Below are positions 24,266-38,219 of a DNA stretch of 64,000 nucleotides, piece by piece. Source of the DNA: Eremophila alpestris peregrina (Eukaryota > Chordata > Aves > Passeriformes > Alaudidae); contig WMCF01000018.1 in NCBI GenBank assembly GCA_009792885.1, positions 3,176,031 to 3,240,030 of the forward strand, read 5' to 3'. Numbering within the stretch: the stretch's first letter is position 1; each line of letters starts with the position of its first letter. The notes under the pieces were generated by a model. The model was not told the DNA's origin. It made no database searches and saw only the letters and a list, made by a program, of their open reading frames with translations. The position numbers and the translations under genes were made by a program.

Positions 24266-24390
24266 TTAATGTGTTAAAACCCCTGGATATAATTGCTTGA
24301 AGGCCATACCTGTCCCAGCTAGCAGGGCCAGGGCAGTACCTTTCTCTGGCAGCTGCAGCCTGAGATATTCAACTAGAACACCTTGCAGTA

Positions 24391-24702
24391 CCTAGAGGGG
24401 CCTGAAGAAAGCCAGAGAGGGACTTTTCACGAGGGTATGTGGTGATAGGATAAGGAGGAATTGCTTCAAACTGAGGTAGGGTAGGTTTAGATCAGATGCA
24501 AGGAAAATTTTTTTTACTTGATGGTGGTGAGGCAGTGAAGAGTTTGCCCAGAGAAGCTGTGGATGTCCTGGATGTCCCATCCCTGAAGGAGTTCAAGGTC
24601 AGGTTGGATGGAGCTTTGAGCAATCTGGTTTTGTGGCAAGTGTCTCTGCCTATGGAACTAAATGATCTTTAACGTCCCTTCCAACCCAAACCATTCTATG
24701 GG
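24391..24702 (+). mobile_element. CR1 LINE fragment, 3' end
   Basis: This is the longest CR1 copy in the window, about 310 bp. In order it shows 'aagaaagccagagagggact', 'ggtgataggataagg', 'taggtttagatcagat', 'ggtggtgaggcagtgaa', 'gagaagctgtggatg', 'cccatccctgaagga', 'ttcaaggtcaggttggatgg', 'gatctttaacgtcccttcca' and the terminal 'ccattctatg'. This is the CR1 3' end in the sense orientation. Mutations throughout show that it is not recent. Confidence 0.93.
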
Positions 24703-27700
24703 CTACAATAACCTGCAAAACAGAGTGGCTGCATCCACATTAGTTGCTGGGCATGGTCCTGTGCTTGAGAGTTTCTCAGGAGACAAGAAGGAGGTGTGAA
24801 CCAGAAGGGTATCAGGGAGTGCTCCAGCAGCTTGACAGGGACTGAGCAGCAGTGCCCATGCTCTGGCTCCACTGACACATCTGCAGGGTGTTAGTTCTCA
24901 GCCTTAAACAGTCACACTGGGCTCTCAATTCCAGGAGGTGGCAATGAGTCACCTGACCTGTATTAGGGGTTTCTAAAGGTAAGATGAGTCACTTTCTACA
25001 TATACCTATTTCTCCCACAATATAATTATCTCAGACCTGGAATTAGGGAAAATGGTTTCTACCCTGAAAGAAGGATATAGTAGCAATGCCTAAATCAAAG
25101 TGCTCACCCTCTTTGTCTGACAGACTTATAATGCTAATAATTTGAAAACATTGAGTCTAAATTGAGTGAATCACAGAAGATTTTATTACAGTTATACTTT
25201 GTGCTTTCCTTCAGTGTTAATTCTGTCACATTTGCATAAGCGTGGTCCAGCACCACAGCACAGCAGGGCATGAGATGAATATTCCCTTAGCTACAAGTCA
25301 GTGGGGGTTGAAGGTTGCACATACCTGCAGATCATCAGTGGGAGTGGATGTGGAGGAGCAGGTACCCAGAGAAATTTGCTGGTTGTAGTGTCTTGTAAAG
25401 CAAATTATTCAGAGGGTGCCAAGAACTGGTATTTGGAGCTGCTGCCTGGCACTGGAGTAGCTATGATGATGTTTAGACCAGGCACAGATCTAGTCTTTCT
25501 CTTGGGCTGCCATGCAACAAATTTTTGTAATAACTCAAGGGCTGGCTCCCATGTGCAGGACATGAAGGGACAACAGCTTTCACATTCCTCCTTTTCTCTC
25601 CTATGGGTGCAGAAATCTTCAAGACAATTAGGCTCATCACACCTGTGTATTACTTCTCACATGTGTAAGGTAAAGACTAACAGTTATCCCTTCTCTTCTG
25701 CATTCCCCCAAAATCAGGTGGCTTAATAGACAGACAGAACTGCTCTTGGGGTCAGCACTTTGGGATCCTGAGGTAGGCTATGGGCATTTTTAATTACTGC
25801 CTCCTAAGTAAGGTTTTCCTCTCTATTAGCTCTGTTTGTTTCTTTTATCGTGCATGCTTGTTGTGTGATTTGTCATTTCCAGGGTAGAAGCAGCATTAAT
25901 TATTAAACTTATCATAGGCAGAAAAACATTAAATATTTAAACTTCTCGTTCTCCAAAGCCTCTTTAATGGGGTCTGTGCTGATTACACATGCCATGACAA
26001 AACATTGCAACAATGAAACCTTTTATGATTCATTGCGTCTTCTCAGATGTGAGAAGGAATGCAAGGCACAAATGTGGATTCAGTCTATTGCATACATCTC
26101 ACAGCCTGAGATATAAATAGGGTAGGAAATATAATAAATGCATTTTGGCTGGACACAGTTTGGGTTTTTTTGTCTCTGGTTAGACGTTTTTTAATGTCTG
26201 AAGAGTCTAATGTCAAATTGGAAAGATCCTGTTTGTGTTTGAAATTGAAAGTAAAATTAGTGGATGTCTTCCTTAGTCTGCAGGGATTGGCCTTTGGGTT
26301 GTGTTGCTCCTTTGCAAACCTGGCTGATTTTGGGACATGTGGATCCATTGACATTAATTCAGCCAGTGTAATAAACACTTAATGTGTTTATAAAAACTGC
26401 ATAATAAAAGAGAAAAATTTGGTATAGAATTTTCCCTGGGGAGTGAATAGAAACCCCTGACATCAGCAACATGTTCCTAGGGCAATGACTCAGAGTCTGT
26501 TACTGCTATTTCTCCAAGTCACATTTATTAATTACAAAGACTGTGAGGATTTGCCAGCAAGGGAAGACCAAGGGAAGAAGTGTAGAGGAAGTTTGAACTA
26601 CTGTGAACTTCCAGAGCTCAAAGAAATTAAAAGTGATGGTTGGGAAGGGACATCCACAATGGGGAGGAGAAAATAGCAAAAAAAGATCTGTTTGAAAAAA
26701 CAAAGAGGATCACCTCTAATTTCTCCTTCTATTCAATATCACTGAATGTGGAGATGGTGTAGACAAGACTAAATGTCTTAGAGTGAGAAAAGAACTGATA
26801 GAAGTGCAGCAAAGAAGCAGCAAGGCTTTCTGCTGTTAAAACAAAAAATTACTATTTTAAACTCATGCATTGGTTTTGTAAGTCCTTCCAGAAATTATTA
26901 CATACTCAGAAAAATGTTACAAAAGGTTCTTATTATGTTTATCCATGTATCTTTAAATAATTTCTTAACCCATCAACTTCAGAAAAGCATTTCAAAGATG
27001 GGTTGAAAGCACAACACTCCCCAAACTGCCCTCAGGGAGCTTTGTTTTGTGCTCAAAGTGCAGGTGTCACTTGCACCCTGTGGTGGCTTCATGGAACAAT
27101 ACAGAAGATCTATATCTATATTTATCTATATATATATCTCATGCAGCCTCATGTGGTACTGACCATGAGACTGTACAGGAAGAAATTGAGCTCCCTGGAA
27201 ATAAGAGTTGGAACTGATTGGAAAATCTCTGATAAAATATTTTTCACGTAAGAAATAAAATTTTTATTGGAAAATGATAAAATGTCTTTAAAATGTTGTT
27301 TTCTTAGTATCTTCAATTGCACTTCAATAGCACTTCTCTTGCTAAATGAGTATCTATTAGGCTGCTGGAGACAGAATTGTCATGTTTTCTATGCAGCAAA
27401 ATCAAGTGTCACTGGAAGTTTCTGCAGTTTGAGCAGCATTGAAAGAAAAAAAAATCAATTTTTTTACCTCTAACAAAATAGATTTCATTTTCTTTCTTAA
27501 TATCTTTTTCAATTTCTTTAATTTTGTTTTGAAATGTATTTTTAAATACCAAAATAAAAGTCAGACTAGTTTAGAAGCCAAGTTTCAGTCAGTTGTAATC
27601 ACTTTATCCACTTCTTGCACTTTTTAGGTTGGGTCACTTTGATTTACTCCCAGCAGGATAACAGAAAGCTGTGACTCTCTCTCTTCTCTTGTGAAGGACA

Positions 27701-30700
27701 CTCCAGACAGGTGTCTAGGGAATGTAAAATTTCCTGTCAGCAGCAGTTGTTCTCCATTACTATCTCAGTTCAGCCCAGAATATGTATTAAATCTGAAGCA
27801 ATGTAGAGACATCTCCAATGTATTATTTCAAGTTGTTATCTGCCCTTACATGATACATCATTATTTCAATTATTAGCTTTCTAAAAGAAATCCTTAGAGA
27901 TCGTATTAATTGGACATTATATTATTGTAATGTCATGATTACAATAGAGAAGAGATAAATTATTACTGCTTGTAGTATTTTAGGACAATAAAGAAATACA
28001 TCTCAAAAAAATAGGACAGTAAAGTAGTTCAAAAGACTGTTCTTTAACTTCTGTCTTTTGATCTACTTTTAATACCCCCATGTTCTCAACTGACAGAGAA
28101 GTAATTTTACAACACAATGTCTTACATTGTAATTGAGTTGCTAAAACGTTCTGCAGATTAGATGGTCTCTGCTCACTCACAGAGTGAATTCTTGGCCTGT
28201 GATACCCAGCAATGCCAGTTCTGCAAAATGAGTTCACTAAGGCAGAAATCAGATCAGAATGTACCAACTTCACCTCTACCATAAAATGATCCAGTGTCCA
28301 TGTAGACAGATTACAATCACAATCTGCTTCCCCAGCTTCTGATTTCTCCCACTTTACTGTTCTGTTTCCTTCCATTTGGTTTGGCAGGCAGGAGGTCCCA
28401 GGCCATCTCCACAGCTGTCATTTATTCATGGCAGTGCACACACAGTGCTAAGTCTGAGAACAGCTTTACAATCCTGTGCTGTTCACACTGTGGAATTGCC
28501 AGGAGGTAGAGAGCTGTCTCTAATTCAGTGTCTGCAGGTAACACTTGGTGCTGAGTACTGGATTAGCTTTGAAAAGCTTTCACTGATGAACAACTCACTG
28601 AGTGAGGATGATGGCAGACTTTGAGCTTGTTGTTAGAAACTGAGGTTTATATGTGGTGCTCTTGAGGATGATGGGGGATTTGGCCTCAGCAATCAGAAGT
28701 AATTTCCTTCATTTCTGGCTTTCCTATGTGAGTAACATCTGTTTTGCCAGTGAGACTTTGGGCACCACAGCATTTTCTGTCACTGAAAATGCTACTTTTA
28801 GTGAAGAAATAAGAAAAATGGAAATAAACAGGAGATTTTGACCTAGCAGAATAGAATTTTGCATTGTCCCCTGTGATGACTTGCTTTTTCCTTGCACTGA
28901 AGATAGGCAATTTTTTTAAGAGAAACCAGGATAAGATGCTTTCAGAGCCCCACTTGTCCTGACAAATTAAACACCCACTTAGACACCCACTCCTTCTGCT
29001 CACTTCTCTATGAGTCAGTGTGAGTGATTCTTACTTCTGACAGACAACATACAGTGCAATGAGCTCCTTCTTTCTGGCACAAACTTTAAAGCTCTGTGCT
29101 ATCTTTGGAGGTCTAGTGGAGGTATTCAAAGGTAGGCAGATGAACAACTCGTATGCATTGGCTGACAAATCCAAGCTTTTTACTTCTTCACCAAGCCTCC
29201 TTCTAAAGCATTTCTCTGAAAGATAAATAAGGAATATCTGTAACACAGTTTACCAGATGTTTTTACAGGTTCACCAGAAACTCTCATGTACAACCTGATG
29301 GGACCTAGTCTTTGAATGACTAGAGAAAGCCAAAGAATTTGCATTGAAGTCCCATTTTGGTCTCTCATCAGTCACTCAGAACTGATTCCATGGACTACCA
29401 ACCTTTATGAAATTCACAAGGTGACCCAATAATAAGGAATGGTTCAAACACAGATATTTTTTGTAATATAGATAGATAGACAGACAGATGTGGTAACAAT
29501 CTACCTCATGCCCTGGAGTTACATGAAACACAGAGCTACTTCAATTTACAATAAATCAATCCCAATTTTCAGAGCTTATAGTAATAGACTTTGAAATGTG
29601 CAGATAAATAGGAAATAATTTCTTCAAATTATCTGTATCTGAGAAATATATTCCATGACTTTTACAGAGAAATAATGGCAATCCCTTACAGCAATAGTCT
29701 AATGTTCCCTATTTACTTAGCCCTCTGTACTTCAGCAAAAGTCCCTAAAACAGTATAGAAAAAAAAAAAAAAAAGAAAAACTTAGAAAGGAATCAGGAGT
29801 TGATTAAAACATCCAAAGAGTTGCTTTATTTGTACATGAGGTTCCTGAAATATTCCTACAAGGCTCATTTCCAGAAGCAACTTGGCTCAGTACACTTTAT
29901 CTTTTGAGAAGTTTTGCTACAAATTAAAAACAAAGGCTTAAGCCAAACATTTAGGCTGTTTATTTCTGTTGACATGCTCATTGGTATCCATCAGTAATAT
30001 TCCTGTGTAGAACCTGGGATTCAGCCCATTAGAGCCTGGGCACCAGGTCAGCTCAAATATAGTCCCACACTGCTTCTGACACCAAATTCTATGCAAATTC
30101 TGCCCTGATTTTGGAGTATGTGCGGATATCATTAGAATAGTTCATCTGGGGCACCAAAGCACACCTTCCATGTCTCTGCAGTGCCTGCAGAGCTGCCCTG
30201 TGCATCCCTCAGGCAGCCTGCAGGTCCTGCCAGTACAGACCCAGCACCTCCAACACCGAGAACTTCTGCTGATACATGGGAACTTGATAGATCACCTGAA
30301 ACTAATCCCACGCTATGGGTTACACTGAGAAACTGTTGCAAAGCTAAGGACAGACAGAGCAACTGTTTAATACAATTGGGAGCACAAGTCTGTGCCTGCA
30401 AAGTCCACTGTAGATAAATTTATTTGGACTGGAGAATCATCAGGATCTTCCTCAAAGATGGACTACACAAAGTGTATCATGAGGGTGTGGGTGCCTCAGA
30501 CAAGAGCTCAGCCACCATCTCAGTGGGCACTGAGCTCTCCTGGTGGAGTGTTCCCTGGAATTTCCGTGTTAGTGTCCATGTTAGTTTTTGCAGGAATTAG
30601 TTTGTAAAGAGGAAGTGCTGGTAAGTGCCAGCTACTTCCCATTTTGCCAGTGCCTTTATATTTTCTCTGCCTTGATGCCAGGCAGGCTCTCATGGTGCAG

Positions 30701-33700
30701 AAGGCTGTGTTTTTCCAGTGCACCAGCTGCACCCTGTGTGAGGCTGCCCCAACACACACCTCAAAAAGCAGCATGGTACAGCCTCCACCATCCACTCAGG
30801 AGCACCACTTCCATAGTTTCCAGGATCTTTGGCGGTGTGATTCCAAAAAATGAGGCAGAACTTGGTTAGCAGATGGTCTGCATTGCTGTATGTGACTGAT
30901 CCAGCCCACCAGCACAAGCCATGCAACTACTGAAGAGGCAGATCCTGCTATGAAGGGTGACACAGGAAAGGGAAAAATGTGATAAACATCATCTTCAGCT
31001 GCACACAAAGCATTCCTTGCATTTCCCCCTTTTTGCCTGACTGGATCCATCTCCTCCTCCATGTTATGCTAACATGCTGGGATGAGCTGAGCATCCTTGA
31101 GGCAATGGAAGATGCCAACTCATGATAAATCAATATTCCAGAAAGGATTGCCTTGCTTTGCTGTGGCCTTGGCAGTCACTCTTACACTGGTGGTATTTTC
31201 TGTCCATCCAAAATTGTCTCCCAGCGTTCTTTGTGTCTAACAGAGGTCAGGTGGTGGCTTTGGGGACAGTGATTCCCATTTGTACCTCGGTACCTGGCAA
31301 TTTGAAGGGAATGCCACCAGCACAGGTGGCAGTGGTGATGACATGTAACACAGGTCACAGGAAACTGAGGAAAAGCTGCTCTGCTTGCAGCCATGGGCCT
31401 TTTGCAGCTCTGGGGTTGGCTTAATTGACCAGGCTTTTAACTGAGAGAAAAACCTTTGCAAAAGCTGCTTTAGACAGTCAATACAGACCAAGAAGCTTTA
31501 TTGGCAGAAAACCTTACCAGAGACAGGTCTGGGAACATGAGCATGTTTTTGGAAGCTCTGTTATAAGGGTTTTTCCATTAGAATGAATTTGCCTTGTTAG
31601 GACTGTGCCAGCTGTGTGAGCTCTCCTGCAGGCAGCTGTCAGTTGTGCTTGGAGACTGGTCTCAAAGAACAGAGGGACCTTTGTCCTTCTCCTGAAGATT
31701 TATGTGGCATTTAGGTCCGAACACATGATGGCATTAGTCTGAAGAGGTCTGGAGCTAGAAAGAATTTACATTACCTTGGCTATCTTTCTTAAAAAGTAAA
31801 AGAATTGTGTCTCACTGTCAGGCTCCAAGTTCCCTCCAGCCCCATCAGTGCACACCAGGAGCCAGAGTCCCATCTGTCAGACGCCCACTGATGGACATGA
31901 GGATGGAGAACCTGTGGGTGTTTTTCTGAGAGTGAGTGCTTCCTCTTGGCTGCCAGTGCTGTGTAAAGATGGAAGCTTTACAGCCCACAGATCTGGTGGG
32001 CATCCAAGTCTGGTTCCTAGCCCAGGCTGAACCCCTGTTGCCTTCCTTCTCCCCTCTGCCATAAGATATTGGTGAGCTGGTGCTGGGCTTTTGCAGAGTG
32101 TAGGAGGCTTCCACACAAAATACCAGGGCTAGGACAGTTCTCAGACAATGTCTGAAAATGCCATGCTCAGGTATAAGACCTTCATTCCTCATAGTTTTTT
32201 GCTCTTCAGCAGTACTTAGCAAGCTGAGTTACCAAAGATATTGTTTCAGGAAACATTAGGCTGAAGCATGCTATTATTTTATTTGAACATATTTGCTGCT
32301 CTCTAGAGGAGCTGACGGAACTTGCATGATTTAAGGATATGTGGTTATGTACTTTAAGTGGTCCTAAATTTGGATAAATGAAGGAATCTTCAAAAAGGAG
32401 GAAAACCTAACTAAACAATAGCCTCTCAAAAATTTTGTCAGGAAATTAAGCAACAGAAAAATAAAGAACAGAGACATTAATACACGACAAAAAGGTAGAA
32501 GAAAGCATATGAAGGGACTGCCAAAAGAAGTGACTAAAATAGCACCTTTTCAACAAATTATGATTATACTGAAGAAATTATTATACCAATCAAAGGCCTT
32601 GTCAAGAATAACACTTCCCCCTCCAAATCCTTAGCAGACAATGTGCAGAGTGCTTTTAAGGGGTCATAGAGGTCAGAGCAGTGGCTAAGAAGAAACCTCT
32701 CCACAGAACAATCAAAACAATACATTGTGCTGGCTTGTACAGAGACATGAGAGAGCCCAGCAAAAATTGTAAAACTTGAGGAAACAGCAATTAAAGAATC
32801 CATCAGCAAGAAAATACTGCAATCTTGCAACAGAGATGATAAAAATAATTACCAGCCTCTCCTGGGAGGGTTCAGCTTAAGGTTAAGACACCTTCAGTTT
32901 GTCACATAACTGAGAGGTCCATGTCCATAGTCCCACTCCTCTTTGAGGGGATCTGGTCAAATCCAGACTTGGGCTGCAATAAGTTGCCCACAAAAGTATC
33001 CCATGTTATTAGAGTTGCCAGAGGGTAGCTGAGATACTCACCTGTGTCTTTCAGACATGTCAGAAAATTACAGGAGACCCATGCTCATTTGGAGAGGCAG
33101 GTAGAGACTGGATAGGAATCTCCAGGATCACCTGGAGCCCACATCTGAGCAACTGAATTGAGGCCCACAAGTTACTCAGAGTCCAGATTTTGCTTCCATG
33201 ACCTACTGATTACATTTTCAACACTCTATTGGCCACAATAAGAGTTCATACAATGCCTTACCTTAAAAATCCCCTATACTGAGATACCTACCTGTATTTA
33301 CACATCCTAGTTTTGGACTGATCCTCAGCCTTCACCTAAACATGGCACTTGGAGGTGGAGGGGAGGGAGCAGGGAAAAAAAAAAAGTAAGCATGAAAATA
33401 TTGAGAAATATTTAAGCAGTGATAACAGCCAGAGAAGTACTACTATAGAGGATGTTACCTTTCAACAGTTGTAATACTGTTCTTTATTCAAAAAAAGAGA
33501 CACAGAAAACTCAGTCAGGAAAATAGTATTTTCACAGTGGAATTACTTAGAAAGAGAGCAAAGACAAAAAAAAAAAAAACAAAAATCACACTGGTCGTAC
33601 CATTCATAGATTGCAAAAAGACATCTTCCAAACCATCACCACAACAACACTCCAAAATCTTCTAAAATACCAAAAGAAAAATTGACACTAGAGTCTGACT

Positions 33701-35800
33701 TTCACAAGTACAATCAATATATATGTGGTCTTATTATATGTGGTCATACATGGAGCTCTTTGAATTCTCATCTGTGTTGTTGCTAAAGACTTAGTTGAGA
33801 GAAGTACATAAAAGAAGTGTTGTATTTCCAGAGGAATATGATAGGAAATGAAAATGCACAGCTGGAATAATGCTTCTACAGAAACAAAAAGATTGTCCAG
33901 TGCTGACAGAGACAGATGATCTTTTAGTATGTGGAAAACACAGTTGCATCAGAATCTGCCACTTCAGCCATTACTTCAAATCACAAGACCTTTAAAGGTA
34001 GACACATTTTATTTTAGGAGACATTACATAAAAAGTTTGTTCTGCCCAATATTAGGGACCACTGACTGGAAATAAAAAATGGCAGGTGTTTCTTTAAGGC
34101 AATGCTCTTACTTTTCTCAAAGACTGAATACAATATCACTGATTGTAAAACAACTTATCACTTTCCTTCCAAGAAACTGAAATTATCTTTGTAACACCTT
34201 ATGTTCAAAACCTTCCCTAATTTAGTTGAGATGAAACCAAGAGACAGTCTATAAAAGTTGCTGTATGCACATTATTTACTTTCAGCTTCCACAGATTGTT
34301 CACTGTTGGCTTTTGGATCTTACAGAAAATTCTATCCAGAATAATTTTCCATTAATTTCTTTTAAGACATGTAGAAATATACAATTTAAAAATATTCCAG
34401 TCTATCCTATTTTCCCAGAAGGAATTATGTTTGAAAGCACTGTGTAGATTCACGGTTGAAACCCTAATTTAGAAAAGCACTCTTGTTCAGGAAAACATTT
34501 ATGCACATGCTTACTTTAAGTATCTTATAAAATCTCACTGAAATCAATAGGACTTTGGCATGCACTTAAATAGTCCTTACCACCCTACATGCTTATGATC
34601 CACTTCTATTCAAGAAAGCAATCAAGCACAAGTTTCTGAATCAGGATCTAAAGGTATTCTGTGAAAACCATTTCTATTCCAAGCTCTACTAATAAATTAG
34701 GTTTTTTGTGATTTTGCTTTTTTTTTTCATTAAGAATGTATAATGTGAATGTGCTTTGCTTCATTTTAAGCTGCAAAGGCCCATTTTATGTACTGCTTGT
34801 TAAATCAGATTCTAATGATTCTTTCCCTCATGCAAATCTTTCCTCTCATTCATGGATTGTATTTAAATTCAGCTCAGCTTGTATTCATGATGCCTTGTCA
34901 GTGATTTGCATTGCTCTGATGCGTTTGCCCTGGTTGCACCCCTCACTCACTTTGGCTTGAGAACATAGAAGCCATAAATAACTCTTTAGCTGCTAAAAAC
35001 AACACACACAATTCTTGTACACTAATGAGCTCGAGGATGGCAGCAATGAAGCTCCGTGTGGGTCTCCCTGGTTTCCTGATCTGCCTGTTCCTAATGCCCT
35101 GCTATGTGTCCTGGAAAACTGAGATTTTACAACTTGTTATAGCAAAATATTTCTTCCCTAGAGTTTTGTGAAAAAGCAGCTTCAGTTTAAAACCAGGTTT
35201 GGAGAGAGAAAGTCCTGCATCTCCCTGCAGGGTGGCTGCAGCTCGGATGGCAGTGATGTACAGAACACACAGTGCCCAAAGCTGCACGGTCTGCGCGGGA
35301 AACATTTCCCTTTCCTTTCCTAAAAGTCAGATTTAATTCTGTTCCCTCCCTACATCTGGACAGAAAGCAAAAGCAAGTCATTTGTTTCCTAAGCCAGATG
35401 GCTACATTTTCTGATTTACATTGAAAGAGAGCATTTAGATTTCAACCACTGAGAAATGATGAAGGTATCATGTCTCAAACACATTTTGAATCGTCTGTTC
35501 ATAGCATGAAAATTATTCTTTTTAATTTCAAAAGATGTAGAAGTGGGAAATTCTGGTCGTAAGTTTATTTTTGGAGAAAAGTCAAGTAGAAAAAAATAAT
35601 TCGAGACTAGCACTTCTTTGTGAAGAATGTCACATATCAATGCCAAAAGTTTGGAGGAAAGGACTTCTAACTAATGCATTTAATGCATATCTGAAAGCAT
35701 CTAGTGAGTCACACATAAGGCAAAACCGATGGGATAAGAATCCTTCTTTTAATGTAATATATTTAAATAAGTCAGATAGTGTTCAAGAGAAATAGCCCGG
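24703..35800. other. Intergenic region downstream of GJD4
   Basis: I recognise no gene in this stretch. It is mostly AT-rich. It contains a TATC/TATA-type microsatellite at about 27109-27140, an inverted repeat at 27923-27946, a GATA/GACA repeat at about 29468-29489, and A runs near 29759 and 33563. The stretch 30.1-32.2 kb is somewhat richer in G+C and in short open frames, but none has a recognisable domain, and I found no matching pair of LTRs by eye. Confidence 0.6.
27923..27946. repeat. Inverted repeat
   Basis: TATTGTAAT (27923-27931) and ATTACAATA (27938-27946) are exact reverse complements around the 6-base loop GTCATG. Confidence 0.7.
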
Positions 35801-35889
35801 CTTTCTCCTTTATAATATATTAGGCATCTACAGGAATGTGGCCACATCTTTCTGACTAAATTTCTATTTCCTTGGAAGGCTGGATTTTA

Positions 35890-36450
35890 AGAAAGAGCAT
35901 CTTAGTGCCGTGTTCCTCTCTGCTGGTGGCAGCGGCGGAGTCAGCAGCGGTGTGTGCAGGCTCGGCGCAGGGAGCGGGGCTGGCATCTCCCCTCCGGGCC
36001 CCGCCACGCTCCGCGGAAAGGAGAGGAGCACTCTCTCCGGAGGGTGCAGAGCGGGAAGCGGCTGGCGCTGGCATTCCCGGGCTCCCCAGCGGAGGGCACT
36101 GCGGGATGGCGAGCGCTGAGCGCACCGCGCCTCCCGCTCCCCTCTGTGCCTCTGCTGCCGCAGCCCTTGCCCGCTGCAAGCAACTCCAGAATTGCTCTAA
36201 ACCTCCTTCTCCATACCTGCCTGCCGGAGGGAATGGGAGCAATGAGTGTTTTCTTCTTCCAGTCTGGAAACCTGGCCGATTTCTCCTCAGCCCCGCAGCA
36301 TCCATGGCCCGATGGGGCTCGGGCAGCCTCACGCGGCAGATTTGGGGTGTCCTGGCAAACCCGGACACTCCGAGCATGGGGCTGTGGCCTCTGGGGGCTG
36401 CTGCCTTTGGGGACATTGATGGGGAGGGCGTAGCAGTGAGAAAGTGCTCG
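35890..36450. promoter_or_regulatory. Isolated CpG-island-like segment, no assigned gene
   Basis: Base composition changes abruptly from AT-rich to GC-rich with many CpG dinucleotides (for example GGCAGCGGCGGAGTC and CCCCGCCACGCTCCGCGG) for about 550 bases, then returns to AT-rich. Upstream, TATAATATAT lies at 35811-35820. Islands of this kind usually mark promoters or developmental enhancers. Both strands are open for almost 190 codons here, which is expected of GC-rich DNA; the translated sequences show no domain I recognise. It could be a lncRNA promoter, an unrecognised first exon or a regulatory island of the FZD8 landscape. Confidence 0.5.
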
Positions 36451-37478
36451 TAAAATGGAGCGGTACTGAGGACACAGAGCAGGGTCAGGAAGTCCAGGTT
36501 TTTCTCCTAGACTTGCAATTAAGTGTTATTAGCCTGGGTATTATTACTGCAATTTCCGTCTCACAAGAAGAAATTTGACTATTAATTCACAAGTGAATGT
36601 GAAGTGTTTTGAGATCACAGATAAGAAACTAGTAGGAGTGAGGAAGTGTTATCTCAGCCTTCAAAAAGCTGGGTTCAGCATTTGACCTTAGGTACTGGTT
36701 TCTGAGGTGATTTGACTATCCTTAGTCACCTCAGAGTATTGCTCCACATTTTAATACCAGACACTAGTTATTTCCATACCACCATAGCATTTATGATGTG
36801 TGAACCTTCCTGCTGAACTAGTGAAATTCATATACCTGATTGCAGTAATGATGGGCAGTTATAAAGCTTAAATAAATAGAGCTGTCTGAAGATTTTCTAA
36901 TTGAGTTCTCTTAGAGGCTGCCTAGAACACACCATGACCACATGCTGGGAGCCTGCCTTGTTTAATGTTTTCCTTTGGACTGACACTTTGAGATCTCTTT
37001 ATTCTTCTTAGCCCCATCCTATTGTTTTCAGGATGACTTTGTTGCCCAGCCTCTTTAATTCTAGGGAATTCTTTTCCATGCCATCCAGTTTTAGTGTGCA
37101 GGACAAAAAGAGAGGGAACAAGGCCAAGATGGGTAATGAGTGAGATTGCTCTTCACTCCCTTCCCTGTTGGGCCAGAAGCTGCAGTGACCATGGTGTGTG
37201 GGAGTGGAAGTGTGTGCCTGGAGGAACACAGGCTGTGTGGCTCTGGAATGGGGTGCAGGAGCAGGGCATGCTACAGGCAGGTTGGAACAGGCACTTTGGA
37301 GACTGGCTGTGATTCCACAAGCTGGTTTGACTGGTCCACACTGAGCTTTCCCCCAGCATGATCTTGACTGCAGTTGAGTTTTCACTCCAGGAGCATCTTT
37401 TGTCAATTTTCAATGTACATTATTACTTGTTCTCTTTTCCCTCATAGTAGGTGGCCTGTCTTTCCCATGTAAAATCTC

Positions 37479-37516
37479 ATGTTTTTATTGGTTAAGACCA
37501 ATGTTTTTATTGGTTA
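37479..37516. promoter_or_regulatory. Cluster of three CCAAT motifs
   Basis: The 16-mer ATGTTTTTATTGGTTA occurs at 37479-37494 and again at 37501-37516, giving ATTGG (inverted CCAAT) at 37487 and 37509, with a direct CCAAT between them at 37498-37502. CCAAT is the NF-Y site. Spacing centre to centre is about 11 bp, one helical turn. No gene start is evident nearby, so a function is only a possibility. Confidence 0.35.
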
Positions 37517-38219
37517 CCTTACTGTGCTTACTTGGCTTTTGCACTGCATGTAGTGCTTGTGACATAAATGTGTTGAACGGAGTCACTGGGATCAAGAAGT
37601 GGTCTTGTATTGAATTTTCATATTTCAAAGTAGAACATGGATTCTCCCAAGGTCTTTCTTTCTCAGCTAGTGAGTCCTTTTTAATTTGGGCATTCTGACT
37701 CGTCTCCCAGTACTGGTTTCCTCTTGTTAAAACCTGTTGCTGCTTTCTTCTACAAGCCACTTCCAGGTGTCTAGAGCTGTGTCCTCCTGAAGGAACATGG
37801 AAAAAGCCCAGGCTCTGATGTTGGGGTGAAGAACACTGTGGGCACTGTGTGCACAGAGGCACCCCTATCTTCAGTTTTTCTAACCCACCTGGGACAGCTT
37901 TTAGGACATTTGAGGAACTGTTTAATGGGTGAACACCCCAATACTTTAAATATTGTGTAAGAAAGGAGGAAAGACTCCTTGTGTGCCAGTCTTAGCCTTC
38001 ATAGCCTTCCCAGAAAGCCTGGGCACATAAGTATTTTTACAATATACAAGGATTTCCTAATTCCTCTCTTTCTCAAAGCCCCTTGCCAACCAAATGATCG
38101 ATTATCAAAGCTTCAGGGAAGCTTCTCCTGCACAAAGAAAACTTTGGAGCATGCTTCCAGCTAGCTCCCAGGGACTGAGCAGCAGGGCCCAGGGGATGTG
38201 GGGTGTCCCTGCTGAGGCT

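Noticed and set aside
25301..25726. 141-codon plus-strand frame downstream of GJD4
   Set aside because: No recognisable motif, no splice or promoter context; length is within chance for this much sequence.
27109..27140. TATA-rich sequence as a promoter
   Set aside because: It is a degenerate TATC/TATA microsatellite with no gene following.
31845..32222. 125-codon minus-strand frame in a slightly GC-richer region
   Set aside because: No family resemblance, overlapping frames on both strands, and no retroviral or CR1 protein motifs.
35856..36453. 193-codon plus-strand and 186-codon minus-strand frames in the 36-kb GC island
   Set aside because: Both strands are open over the same bases, as expected of GC-rich DNA. 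No recognisable family, no splice context. Kept as an island, not as a gene.
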